A stretch of DNA of 34,894 nt, from NCBI GenBank assembly GCA_049303315.1, contig JBAQMZ010000012.1, positions 1-34,894 on the forward strand, in the 5' to 3' direction. This DNA is from Methanoperedens sp049303315. Lineage in GTDB: Archaea > Halobacteriota > Methanosarcinia > Methanosarcinales > Methanoperedenaceae. The translations under genes and the position numbers were made by a program. Position 1 is the first letter of the stretch. The number at the start of each line of letters is the position of its first letter. A model generated the notes under the pieces. It saw nothing but the letters and a program-made list of their open reading frames with translations, did not search any database and was not told where the DNA came from. Below are positions 1 through 5,558 of the stretch, one piece after another.

Positions 1-25
1 CCTGTAAATCCTGTTAATCCTGTCC
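1..25. repeat. Short-period (9-base) CCTGT repeat
   Basis: Three units beginning CCTGT (CCTGTAAAT, CCTGTTAAT, CCTGTCC) follow each other at a 9-base period. The block resembles the other non-coding periodic blocks further along (CGCAGAT, CTTTGCG and CGGAT types). Similar blocks recur between genes in many environmental genomes. No coding role is apparent, and the block is cut by the window edge. Confidence 0.6.
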
Positions 26-174
26 GATTGTTCATAACAAGTCGTTATTTTAAGATAGAATACTTAGTAAAATCGAAGTACATGGCGTTATACATCCTTA
101 GCGGTCTAATCTGACAAAGTCAAGTTAGTAAAGTTGGGTTATTTAAAAAGGTCGAGAGCAAGAGACGGGGCGTT

Positions 175-294
175 ATGGTGCCCCTGACCACATCCGACAA
201 AGCGCCGTTCATCAATCTATATAATCCGGCGCTGAAGCATGATGTATTAAAACTGAATTTTTTGGGGAGTAAAGAAAAGCTTAAAAACTTCTGA
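175..294 (+). pseudogene. Possible C-terminal remnant of an unknown protein
   Basis: The frame is open from about position 115 to a TGA at 294, with its only ATG at 175. This gives 39 residues from the ATG, or about 59 if read from the preceding stop. The composition looks protein-like (basic start, then a mixed hydrophobic and charged tail ending KEKLKNF), but there is no clear Shine-Dalgarno sequence ahead of the ATG. I do not recognise the family. It could be the tail of a gene lost to rearrangement, a small real gene, or chance. It lies just ahead of the PIN toxin-antitoxin pair. Confidence 0.2.
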
Positions 295-334
295 GCGAAT
301 ATGATATGAGACACAAAAGTTTACAGGGTGAAAA

Positions 335-553
335 ATGACAGAGGTTGTTCTCAAACTCCCCAAGGATTTCAATTGGATAGCGAAGAATAAAGAAAGTTTG
401 AAATGGGTAGAGTCATCTATCATAAATAAACTTACTGAAATAAAAATTGGAAATTTACTTGCTGAAAAGAGCAAGCTGAAGGAAGAGGACATAGACGAAC
501 TCGATCATGTCATAAAGCGTGCTCTCTATAAAAAAATAAAGGCTGAGAGATGA
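335..553 (+). CDS. Small antitoxin-like protein paired with a PIN toxin
   Basis: A 72-residue, highly charged, Lys/Glu-rich helical protein. A GGGTGA Shine-Dalgarno-like sequence sits four bases before the ATG. The stop overlaps the start of the PIN-domain gene as ATGA, so the two are translationally coupled. This order (small charged protein first, PIN protein second) is that of VapBC-type type II toxin-antitoxin modules. By inference it binds and neutralises the PIN protein and may repress the operon. No ribbon-helix-helix or AbrB fold can be called confidently by eye. The module lies in a repeat-rich accessory region, as is common for mobile toxin-antitoxin pairs. Confidence 0.6.
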   Translation: MTEVVLKLPKDFNWIAKNKESLKWVESSIINKLTEIKIGNLLAEKSKLKEEDIDELDHVIKRALYKKIKAER

Positions 554-909
554 AATTAGTACTGGATTCGAACATCATTTTTTCGGCTCTGATTAAAAAA
601 TCAACTACAAGAAACATAATTCTCAGCGATGTATTTGAACTGCATGCGCCTGAATATATTTTCAGCGAGATAACGAAGCATAAGGAACTCCTGTTGAAGA
701 AATCCAAAATGAATGAGGAAGAGTTTGACGCTCTTCTTTTGCTTTTGCAGAAGCATATCCAGTTAGTGCAGAAAGAGAAATACAATGAAAATATGGCTCT
801 GGCATTAGCTTTGAATTGCAAAATATGGAGCAATGACGGGCATTTTAAGCAGCAGGATAAGGTAGGGGCGTACACAACAAAAGAGCTAACAAAAACGATT
901 AATATTTAG
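550..909 (+). CDS. PIN-domain ribonuclease (VapC-like toxin), internally shortened
   Basis: A 119-residue PIN-domain protein, the presumed toxin of the module. PIN toxins are metal-dependent ribonucleases using a cluster of three or four acidic residues. Visible are the N-terminal VLDSNII strand with Asp6, Glu40 in a SEITKH segment, and the C-terminal IWSNDGHFK motif with Asp96. Relatives of this subfamily are, from memory, about 130-140 residues and carry about 15-18 more residues with a conserved Asp just before the ALALALNC helix. Here KEKYNEN runs straight into MALALALNC, so that acidic residue appears deleted. The protein may therefore be a weakened or inactive nuclease kept for DNA or partner binding. 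It overlaps the antitoxin by four bases. Confidence 0.75.
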   Translation: MKLVLDSNIIFSALIKKSTTRNIILSDVFELHAPEYIFSEITKHKELLLKKSKMNEEEFDALLLLLQKHIQLVQKEKYNENMALALALNCKIWSNDGHFKQQDKVGAYTTKELTKTINI

Positions 910-976
910 AGAGTGAATTTTTTATTTTGCCGCCCATAAGATATGGTAATTTTGCGCTTTTCCTTTTCGTTGTTAA

Positions 977-1020
977 GCGCCACAGATTTATCACTGTGTA
1001 ATTATTAAATCCCCGGCGCC
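977..1020. repeat. 44-base GCGCC...GGCGCC palindromic element, copy 1
   Basis: The left arm GCGCC pairs with the right arm GGCGC, and the inner ATTTA can pair with TAAAT. The conserved core ATTTATCACT follows the left arm and ATTAAAT precedes the right arm. Downstream sequence up to about 1076 is also shared with copy 5 (GTGTT...ATTAAAAACCGTGCAGC), so this is part of a longer repeat of about 100 bases. Confidence 0.8.
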
Positions 1021-1160
1021 GATGTGTTCCCCGAGCAACCTCCCCGCATTAAAAACCGTGCAGCATAAACAGCGAACTAATACGAACTCGTACGAACTCA
1101 AGTTGAAGTGAATCTAGAAAGAGAAGGGAAGCGGGATAATAATGCGCTTTGAAAATCGCA

Positions 1161-1190
1161 AACCGCAGATGAACGCAGATAAACGCAGAT
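1161..1190. repeat. Three-unit 10-base CGCAGAT repeat
   Basis: Three units AACCGCAGAT, GAACGCAGAT and AAACGCAGAT sit at an exact 10-base period. The same three-unit block recurs at 1335-1364 and 2822-2851, and broken copies lie at 4070-4079 and, inverted, at 8738-8747 and 8882-8891. It always neighbours the CTTTGCG blocks or the 44-base element. Confidence 0.85.
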
Positions 1191-1250
1191 TTTTTCCTAA
1201 TGCCTTCTGCTGCCTTCGCTTTGCGTCCTTTGCGCCCTTCGCGGTGTATA

Positions 1251-1294
1251 GCGCCACATATGTATCACTCTTAAAATATTAAATCCCCGGCGCC
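1251..1294. repeat. 44-base palindromic element, copy 2
   Basis: GCGCC and GGCGCC arms enclose the conserved TATCACT and ATATTAAAT core. A CTTTGCG nine-mer block precedes it. The sequence GATAGATTGCCCGTG and then a CGCAGAT block follow, the same order as at copy 4. Confidence 0.85.
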
Positions 1295-1334
1295 GATAGA
1301 TTGCCCGTGTAACCATCGACCACGAAAAATCACA

Positions 1335-1364
1335 AACCGCAGATGAACGCAGATAAACGCAGAT
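1335..1364. repeat. Three-unit 10-base CGCAGAT repeat
   Basis: Identical unit order and period to the block at 1161-1190. It sits between copy 2 of the 44-base element and the next CTTTGCG block, so the whole order (element, CGCAGAT block, CTTTGCG block, element) repeats in tandem across about 1.2-1.47 kb. Confidence 0.85.
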
Positions 1365-1424
1365 GTTTTCCTAATGCCTTCTGTTGCCTTCGCTTTGCGT
1401 CCTTTGCGCCCTTCGCGGTGTAAA

Positions 1425-1467
1425 GCGCCGCATATTTATCACTTTTAAAATATTAATTCTCGGCGCC
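1425..1467. repeat. 44-base palindromic element, copy 3 (43 bases)
   Basis: Arms GCGCC and GGCGCC with the ATTTATCACT and ATATTAAT core. It is one base shorter than the other copies. Its right flank keeps the shared TTGTTCCCGAAGCAACC type sequence and then runs into the broken dam gene near 1508. Confidence 0.8.
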
Positions 1468-1507
1468 GACTTGTTCCCGAAGCAACCACATCGCATCAAA
1501 AACGGCA

Positions 1508-1735
1508 TGAGGGGGCATCCTTTTCTATCGAGTTGGCGATAAACTTCTGCCAACCGGCGCTGGTCTTTTTCTGAAAATGAGGCGCTTGTCAACCGTTGCG
1601 CCGGTTGGCATCGCACACACGTATGGCTGCGCCATACGTGGATAATATTTCATGTAGCTTGTAAAGGAGGAGGTCGGGAGGGAGGAAGGTATGGAGGGTC
1701 TAAGTACACAAAGTCCATCGGTAGTGTGACCTTGT
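1508..1735 (-). pseudogene. Broken DNA adenine methylase (Dam) fragment
   Basis: The minus strand encodes pieces matching residues about 197-250 of the intact Dam protein in this window (5559-6443). The catalytic motif reads VYLDPPY (DPPY codons at 1689-1700). A frame change follows into PTSSFTSY, and after an inserted 62-base hairpin segment (1590-1651) the match resumes with SFSEKDQRRLAEVY and then LDRKGC. Both the N-terminal methyl-donor motif and the C-terminus are missing. It is therefore a relic of a second GATC-type methylase, disrupted by a frameshift, by truncation and by insertion of a REP-like element. It shares only moderate identity with the intact gene, so it is not a very recent local duplicate. 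Confidence 0.85.
1590..1651. mobile_element. REP-like double-hairpin insertion inside the dam relic
   Basis: These 62 bases have no counterpart in the intact dam gene and split the homology between GCTTGT and TAGCTTGTAAAG. The segment holds two perfect hairpins: CAACCG/CGGTTG (1590-1607), and a 10-base-pair stem of CACGTATGGC with GCCATACGTG around a TGC loop (1618-1640). The second hairpin belongs to the palindrome family at 3969, 4035, 8786 and 29044. Confidence 0.75.
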
Positions 1736-1743
1736 CGGAAAGC

Positions 1744-1749
1744 TTTTAA
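1744..1749 (+). promoter_or_regulatory. TATA-like box for the first protease cassette
   Basis: An AGCTTTTAAG sequence centred here lies about 26 bases before the ATG at 1773. That spacing is typical of an archaeal TATA box driving a leaderless transcript. No Shine-Dalgarno sequence precedes that ATG, which agrees with this reading. Confidence 0.45.
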
Positions 1750-1772
1750 GTCATTCAACCAGAATTAATACT

Positions 1773-1976
1773 ATGAAAGATGCTTTAGAATATTTCAGAG
1801 CAAATCTTGTGAATATGATTGCCAAATACGAAGGGGAGTATGTCGCCATCATTGAAGATAAAATCATAGCTCATGGCAAAGATGTAAAAAAGGTCTACCA
1901 AGAGGCAAAAGATAAATTTCCTAAAAAGGTTGTATTCCTAGGTCAGGTTCCAAGAAAGGAGGCTCTGATTCTTTGA
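1773..1976 (+). CDS. DUF5678-like small protein, partner of a retropepsin-like protease
   Basis: A 67-residue protein with the pattern of the DUF5678 family: a short N-terminal helix, then YEGEYVAIIEDKIIAHG, a helix with EAKDKFP, and a final strand KKVVFLGQVP. The family's function is unknown to me. Its stop codon overlaps the TTG start of the following protease gene, with a strong AAAGGAGG ribosome site inside this gene at 1955-1962 serving the next one. The two proteins should therefore be made together. A similar pair is found at 3279-3882. By inference it acts as partner, substrate or regulator of the protease. Confidence 0.7.
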   Translation: MKDALEYFRANLVNMIAKYEGEYVAIIEDKIIAHGKDVKKVYQEAKDKFPKKVVFLGQVPRKEALIL

Positions 1977-2368
1977 GAAAATGTTTCAAGTTTGCAAAGG
2001 AAAATTCTTCAAGCCTGGGGATTGTTTATAGACCGATAGCGAAAGTTGGGTTAAAAGATGCCGGTGGAGAGCTGTTCGAACTAAGCATGCTGGTTGATTC
2101 CGGTGCCGATATAACGATTCTTTCGAAAAGAATAGGTGATATAATGGGAGTGGATGTGGAACAGGGCGAAGCGAAGGTATTCCGGGGAATAGTTGGGGAA
2201 ATGATAGCTTACGTTCATAAAATACCGTTGTTTATAAATGGAAGGGAAATTGAAACGAGAGTTGCTTTTGCCCTTTCCGAAGTACCAAACTTACTGGGCA
2301 GGCTTGATATCTTCAAGAATTTTGAGATAAGTTTCAGGAAAGAAGAAGATTTCTGCTTCAGCGATTGA
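1973..2368 (+). CDS. Retropepsin-like aspartic protease (clan AA)
   Basis: 131 residues with a single-domain aspartic protease fold: the catalytic VDSGAD motif (Asp42-Ser43-Gly44), a flap-like region around residues 65-80, and the C-terminal LLGRLDIF motif that corresponds to the Ile-Ile-Gly-Arg turn of retroviral-type proteases. Such proteins act as homodimers, each giving one catalytic Asp. The start is TTG at 1973, chosen because AAAGGAGG lies ten bases upstream and because it overlaps the upstream stop. No signal peptide or membrane segment is visible, so it is likely cytoplasmic. The natural substrate is unknown. It pairs with the DUF5678-like gene just upstream. Confidence 0.8.
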   Translation: MRKCFKFAKENSSSLGIVYRPIAKVGLKDAGGELFELSMLVDSGADITILSKRIGDIMGVDVEQGEAKVFRGIVGEMIAYVHKIPLFINGREIETRVAFALSEVPNLLGRLDIFKNFEISFRKEEDFCFSD

Positions 2369-2395
2369 TTTTTAGATCAATGAAAGTTGGTTATA

Positions 2396-2686
2396 ATGAA
2401 AACACTCAAAGATAGAATGTGTGTTGTATGCGGGCGCAAGTTCGATGTAAAACTTGAAAAAGGTAATGTAATCCCTATCCAGTACTTTTATTCAAAAGAA
2501 CTGGGGAAAACTCTGACAGGCAAGGAAACAGAATACTGGGAGTGCGAATATTGCAGCGGATACATGAAGGAGAGAATGATAGAGTGGATGAATAAAAATT
2601 GGGGTACCCGCTGTCCTGATTTTGAAGAAAACTGCCCGCTTTGCAGAGCATGGAAATGTTTTGATTATCTTTTTGAGATAGACTGA
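2396..2686 (+). CDS. Cysteine-rich zinc-binding protein of unknown function
   Basis: About 96 residues from the ATG at 2396; a TTG at 2387 would add three. Four cysteine clusters are visible: CVVCG near the start, CEYC near the middle, then CPDFEENCPLC, and a last Cys in WKCFDY. This suggests one or two zinc ribbons or knuckles. Tryptophan and tyrosine residues are frequent between the clusters. I do not recognise the family. It is encoded 27 bases after the first protease cassette on the same strand and may share its transcript. The next element downstream is a repeat block, so it closes that unit. Confidence 0.65.
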   Translation: MKTLKDRMCVVCGRKFDVKLEKGNVIPIQYFYSKELGKTLTGKETEYWECEYCSGYMKERMIEWMNKNWGTRCPDFEENCPLCRAWKCFDYLFEID

Positions 2687-2737
2687 TCTTTTCAAATGCC
2701 TTCTGTTGACGTCGCTTTGCGCTTTTCGCGGTGTACA

Positions 2738-2781
2738 GCGCCGCAGATTTATCACTTCTCAAATATTAAATCCCCGGCGCC
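2738..2781. repeat. 44-base palindromic element, copy 4
   Basis: Arms GCGCC and GGCGCC with the ATTTATCACT and ATATTAAAT core. The right flank (ATAGATTGCCCGTGCAACCA) and then a CGCAGAT block at 2822-2851 match the flank of copy 2, so the composite unit was copied as a whole. Confidence 0.85.
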
Positions 2782-2821
2782 AATAGATTGCCCGTGCAAC
2801 CATTGACTATGAAAAATCACA

Positions 2822-2851
2822 AACCGCAGATGAACGCAGATAAACGCAGAT
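2822..2851. repeat. Three-unit 10-base CGCAGAT repeat
   Basis: The same three units, in the same order and period, as at 1161 and 1335. GATTTTCTAATGCCTTCTG and then CTTTGCG nine-mers follow, as elsewhere. Confidence 0.85.
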
Positions 2852-2932
2852 GATTTTCTAATGCCTTCTGCTGCCTTCGCTTTGCGCTCTTTGCGGTGAA
2901 AGGCGCCCGACATTGAACACTGATGACACGGA

Positions 2933-2981
2933 TAAACTGAAACCTCAGTTTACACGGTATAGGGCATGCTTTGCATGCCCT
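2933..2981. repeat. Two adjacent perfect hairpins
   Basis: TAAACTGA and TCAGTTTA pair around AACC (2933-2952). AGGGCATGC and GCATGCCCT pair around TTT (2961-2981). They interrupt a run of CGGAT-type periodic repeats. The first hairpin resembles the TAAACTG/CAGTTT hairpin at 29076-29090, next to another REP-like element, which suggests one family of modular palindromes. Confidence 0.7.
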
Positions 2982-2994
2982 TCTTTTGAAGTTT

Positions 2995-3058
2995 TTTGGA
3001 CGGATTTTCACGGATGCGTATCCGTGCGTATCTGTGTCATCCGTGCGCTCCGTGTTCT
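2995..3058. repeat. CGGAT/CCGTG short-period repeat block
   Basis: Repeated ACGGAT units are followed by their complements (ATCCGTG, ATCCGTGCG) at a period of about 10 bases, so the block can also fold back on itself around GCGTATCCGTGCG. It is non-coding and of the same general class as the CGCAGAT and CTTTGCG blocks. Confidence 0.65.
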
Positions 3059-3090
3059 ATCACAAGCCCGTAGCTGTTTTTCGATATCAG

Positions 3091-3134
3091 GCGCCACACA
3101 TTTATCACTATTTAAATATTAAATTCTCGGCGCC
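3091..3134. repeat. 44-base palindromic element, copy 5
   Basis: Arms GCGCC and GGCGCC with a perfect ATTTATCACT core and TTTAAATATTAAAT. The 55 or so bases downstream match copy 1 (GATGTGTT, then ATTAAAAACCGTGCAGC, then ATAAACA.CGAAC), giving a repeat of about 100 bases shared by 977-1076 and 3091-3190. Confidence 0.85.
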
Positions 3135-3278
3135 GATGTGTTACCGATTCAGCTACTTTGCTATTAAAAACCGTGCAGCATAAACAACGAACCCATACTG
3201 AAGGGAACCCTGAAGAAGAAGTGGAGCGGGGTGCCATAACAAAGAGTTTATCAATACCAAATGTAAATAATAAAACAT

Positions 3279-3515
3279 ATGGAGTATTTGAACAACATAG
3301 ACTCAAAGGTTAACGAAATCTATCTGAAGCATGCTGCTGAGCTTGAAAAAGAACATGAGGGGGATATTGTTGCCATTGACTTTATAAAGGAGACCATAGT
3401 TGGGGTTTTAAAACAAGAAAATATTCCTGGATGGATTAAAAATCTCAAAAAAAGCAAAAAAACCGTCGCTTTTAGAAAAATAGGCTCCAAAGAAGCTGTG
3501 TACCGTTTCAGGTGA
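3279..3515 (+). CDS. Small protein paired with the second retropepsin-like protease
   Basis: 78 residues with an acidic N-terminal helix, the segment HEGDIVAIDF and a basic C-terminal half ending AFRKIGSKEAVYRFR. The layout (helix, EGD.VAI strand, helix, basic strand) resembles the DUF5678-like partner at 1773-1976, but similarity is weak and the middle is different. The following protease starts four bases after its stop, with AGGTGA overlapping this gene's end as ribosome site. The function is unknown. It is judged real because of the conserved two-gene arrangement. Confidence 0.65.
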   Translation: MEYLNNIDSKVNEIYLKHAAELEKEHEGDIVAIDFIKETIVGVLKQENIPGWIKNLKKSKKTVAFRKIGSKEAVYRFR

Positions 3516-3519
3516 GCTT

Positions 3520-3882
3520 TTGAGTCATGAAATCTTTTATGATTATATCGACTCCGATCCTGTGGTGCCGATAAAAGTCATATCATCTAATATTTCTAAT
3601 AAATACCTCGCTTTTCTTGATACAGGCTCTGATGGGATAGCTATTCCCAGAGAACTCTGGGAGAAGCTCAGATTATCGCAGCAATACCCTGTTAGAATTC
3701 AGAGTGTTACAGGACTTTCGTGGTCGTTTATTGATACTGTTAAGATTGAAATATTTGGCGACAGGCATGAGGTTCCGGCTGTCATGTCGGATGACCCGGA
3801 GATTCTAATCGGTATGGAGATACTTAAAAAGTATATTGTTTGCTTCGATGGGATTAAGAAGAGAGTAGCGGTCAGGAGGTAA
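3520..3882 (+). CDS. Retropepsin-like aspartic protease, second cassette
   Basis: 120 residues with a catalytic LDTGSDG motif (Asp34-Thr35-Gly36) and a C-terminal ILIGMEILKKYIV motif equivalent to the Leu-Gly turn of single-domain aspartic proteases. It then ends in a beta strand FDGIKKRVAVR. The start is TTG at 3520, just after the AGGTGA ribosome site that overlaps the upstream stop. Clan AA single-domain proteases work as dimers. There is no signal peptide. It is only distantly related to the protease at 1973-2368, so the two cassettes are old paralogues or separate arrivals rather than a recent tandem copy. Confidence 0.8.
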   Translation: MSHEIFYDYIDSDPVVPIKVISSNISNKYLAFLDTGSDGIAIPRELWEKLRLSQQYPVRIQSVTGLSWSFIDTVKIEIFGDRHEVPAVMSDDPEILIGMEILKKYIVCFDGIKKRVAVRR

Positions 3883-3904
3883 GTAACCGAACGATGAAGG
3901 CACC

Positions 3905-4069
3905 CCGAGTCGCGGGCCTCCCGAGTCACGCCTGTCTTCGACACGCTTTGCGAACGGGAGGGCATGTACACGTATTGCTTCGCAATACGTGGGCGCGGAG
4001 TCGAGAACCCGCAGGGTTTCGGAGTTGGCGCATTCACGTATGGCTTCGCCATACGTGTCAAGGCGAGCA
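3905..4069 (+). mobile_element. REP-like composite hairpin element, left copy
   Basis: A GC-rich unit with, in order, CGGGCCTCCCGAG, GCGAACGGGAGGGC, a 10-base-pair hairpin CACGTATTGC/GCAATACGTG (3969-3991), GGAGTCGAGAACCCGCAGGG with an AACCC/GGGTT hairpin, and a second hairpin CACGTATGGC/GCCATACGTG (4035-4057). The first 120 or so bases match, inverted, the element at 8751-8881. Its right end abuts a truncated CGCAGAT block (4070), as if it had inserted there. It bears no open frame of its own. Confidence 0.8.
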
Positions 4070-4139
4070 AAACGCAGATGCTTTCCTAATGCCTTCTGTT
4101 GCCTTCGCTTTGCGTTCTTTGCGCCCTTCGCGGTGTAAA

Positions 4140-4183
4140 GCGCCGCACATTTATCACTTTTTAAATATTAAATTTTGGGCGCC
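4140..4183. repeat. 44-base palindromic element, copy 6
   Basis: Arms GCGCC and GGCGCC with the ATTTATCACT and TTTAAATATTAAAT core. A CTTTGCG nine-mer block precedes it, and the right flank keeps GATAGGCTACCGATGCAACC. This is the last copy in the window. All six lie between 977 and 4183. Confidence 0.85.
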
Positions 4184-4271
4184 GATAGGCTACCGATGCA
4201 ACCTACAAGGTTCTTTTTTCAATTTTATTTCGTTCATTTAGAATCCTCTTATGCCGATAAATATAAATAAG

Positions 4272-4288
4272 TAGTAACTAATTAGTAA
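4272..4288 (+). promoter_or_regulatory. Paired TAGTAA motifs, 11 bases apart
   Basis: TAGTAA occurs at 4272 and 4283, exactly one helical turn apart, ahead of AAACTATAATTAAA. A closely similar string (TGTAATCAAACTATACTTAA) occurs at 6802-6821 in the regulatory region of the restriction-modification genes. This could be a shared operator plus TATA region for the small zinc-ribbon gene at 4331. Confidence 0.4.
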
Positions 4289-4330
4289 TTAAACTATAAT
4301 TAAATTTTGAAAATTAAAAAGAGGATTACT

Positions 4331-4510
4331 ATGAGATGTCCAAAATGCGAAAAGCCACTAAAGTTTAATCAAGATATTGATAATGCTCTCGATTGCAGTG
4401 CCTGCCATGCTGTGATTGTAATAAAAAATGTAACATGGGATAATGGAGAGTACGCAAAAACCTTTGAATACGCTGAGCCGGACGCCGATCCAGAATTGAT
4501 TGATGAGTGA
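4331..4510 (+). CDS. Small zinc-ribbon protein
   Basis: 59 residues. The first pair CPKC (residues 3-6) and the second CSAC are 24 residues apart, forming a single zinc ribbon. The C-terminus is acidic (ADPDPEL type composition). The ATG at 4331 is chosen over an upstream TTG (4307) because GAGG lies seven bases before it. The function is unknown. It lies inside the restriction-modification island, between its left REP-like flank and the convergent DpnII-like gene. It shares a promoter motif with the divergent region at 6730-6830, so it may be co-regulated with the island. Confidence 0.65.
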   Translation: MRCPKCEKPLKFNQDIDNALDCSACHAVIVIKNVTWDNGEYAKTFEYAEPDADPELIDE

Positions 4511-4610
4511 ATTTTATTTTTTTATTATATATTAAATAAACAAAAATCTAAAATAGAATTTTAATAATTCAACACAATCCGCTTTCTACCCTTTTATAAT
4601 TTTATTATGG

Positions 4611-5534
4611 TCATTCAATAAATATTTCATCGAGAACTCCTTTTTCAATTAAACTAATATTGAATAAATAATTATTATTATTAAATGTCTCTTCCAGTGG
4701 TCGCTTAGTAGTTAACCATCCTTTTCCATCAGTAATCCAAATTAATTCTATATTTTGTTTTTGAAGTTCATTAAATAAGGATTTAAATTCGCCGCAAACC
4801 GATTTTAATTTTGATCCACCCCCATTATAGAAATTAGTTTCAATTAAGAACAATTTTCTTGTTTTTTTATTCAATACAGCAAAATCATAACTCCGGGCGG
4901 ATATTTCAAATTTTACTTCATAATCCCATTGTTGTTGAATTATTGACGGGGTTGCTTGAGGAATGCACTCCAAATCATTATTTTTTTCTATACTTTGTTT
5001 TAAAAATACTTCAACAAGTTCTTCCATCAGAGTTCCACCCCTATTTTTTCGTCCGTTTGAATCTAACCCTACTTCCACACCAAACACATAATCAACAAAA
5101 TTTTTTATTTTTTTATCATGGAATAGTTTTATTAATCCACTTTTTTCTATAAACAAAAAATATTTTTTTGCATTTTCATCAGTTATTTGATTTCGGGGTT
5201 TAAAATCAAAGTTTAAATAGCTTAAATCTCGATTTTTGTAATCTTTTAGAATTTCAAATTCGGTCTCTCTTACTGCTAATAAAAACGGAATAACTTTTAC
5301 AGTATTGGGATATTTTTTTATTAAACTTATAAAATCTTCTTCCAGATTTGATGAACCAATTAATGAATTAAGCAAATTTAATTCTATATTAATATCCTTA
5401 ATATTCCTATTTACTTTATCCCAATTAATAAAATATTCCCATACTTTAATCGATGATTTTAAGCTGTTAATTAATGAATCGAAAACGTCCTTTTCAGAAA
5501 TTTTGTTTCTTTGATAAAATTGAATATATTTCAT
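4611..5534 (-). CDS. Type II restriction endonuclease, DpnII/MboI family (GATC)
   Basis: 307 residues, close to the usual 290-310 for DpnII/MboI-type enzymes, which cut before G in GATC when the adenine is unmethylated. The nuclease core is recognisable: SYDFAV with Asp217, then LFLIETNFYNGGGSKL with Glu232, a PD-(D/E)XK-type centre carrying the family's Glu-Thr-Asn-Phe-Tyr signature and Gly-Gly-Ser-Lys turn. The upstream segment NRGGTLMEELVE is also family-typical. The gene is AT-rich like its neighbours. It follows the Dam gene on the same strand with a 24-base gap, so methylase and nuclease are likely co-transcribed behind the winged-helix regulator. It appears intact. Confidence 0.9.
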   Translation of the reverse strand: MKYIQFYQRNKISEKDVFDSLINSLKSSIKVWEYFINWDKVNRNIKDINIELNLLNSLIGSSNLEEDFISLIKKYPNTVKVIPFLLAVRETEFEILKDYKNRDLSYLNFDFKPRNQITDENAKKYFLFIEKSGLIKLFHDKKIKNFVDYVFGVEVGLDSNGRKNRGGTLMEELVEVFLKQSIEKNNDLECIPQATPSIIQQQWDYEVKFEISARSYDFAVLNKKTRKLFLIETNFYNGGGSKLKSVCGEFKSLFNELQKQNIELIWITDGKGWLTTKRPLEETFNNNNYLFNISLIEKGVLDEIFIE

Positions 5535-5558
5535 AATAGTACCATTTAAAATAAAATT

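Larger units (their letters stand above)
910..1507. other. Gene-free, repeat-filled intergenic region
   Basis: No convincing gene was found. The stretch is built from three copies of the 44-base palindromic element (977, 1251, 1425), two three-unit blocks of the 10-base CGCAGAT repeat (1161-1190 and 1335-1364) and two blocks of 9-base CTTTGCG repeats (about 1218-1245 and 1391-1420). The open frames crossing it are by-products of these repeats. Confidence 0.75.
2687..3278. other. Gene-free repeat region between the two protease cassettes
   Basis: No convincing gene was found. Contents in order: a CTTTGCG nine-mer block, 44-base element copy 4 (2738), a CGCAGAT block (2822-2851), a second CTTTGCG block ending in a lone GGCGCC (2902-2907), two perfect hairpins (2933-2981), a CGGAT/CCGTG periodic block (about 2995-3058) and element copy 5 (3091). 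Confidence 0.75.

Noticed and set aside
2913..3183. Two overlapping open frames of 69-70 residues across the CGGAT and CTTTGCG repeats
   Set aside because: The frames are produced by short-period repeats and the hairpin module; no ribosome site and no protein-like pattern. Similar spurious proteins come from such repeats in many genomes.
910..4200. CRISPR array
   Set aside because: Repeats are present, but the unit lengths are 9-10 or 44 bases without regular unique spacers, and there are no cas genes.
3894..4241. 115-residue open frame on the plus strand
   Set aside because: It lies entirely within the REP-like element, a CTTTGCG block and copy 6 of the 44-base element; the codons follow the palindromes.
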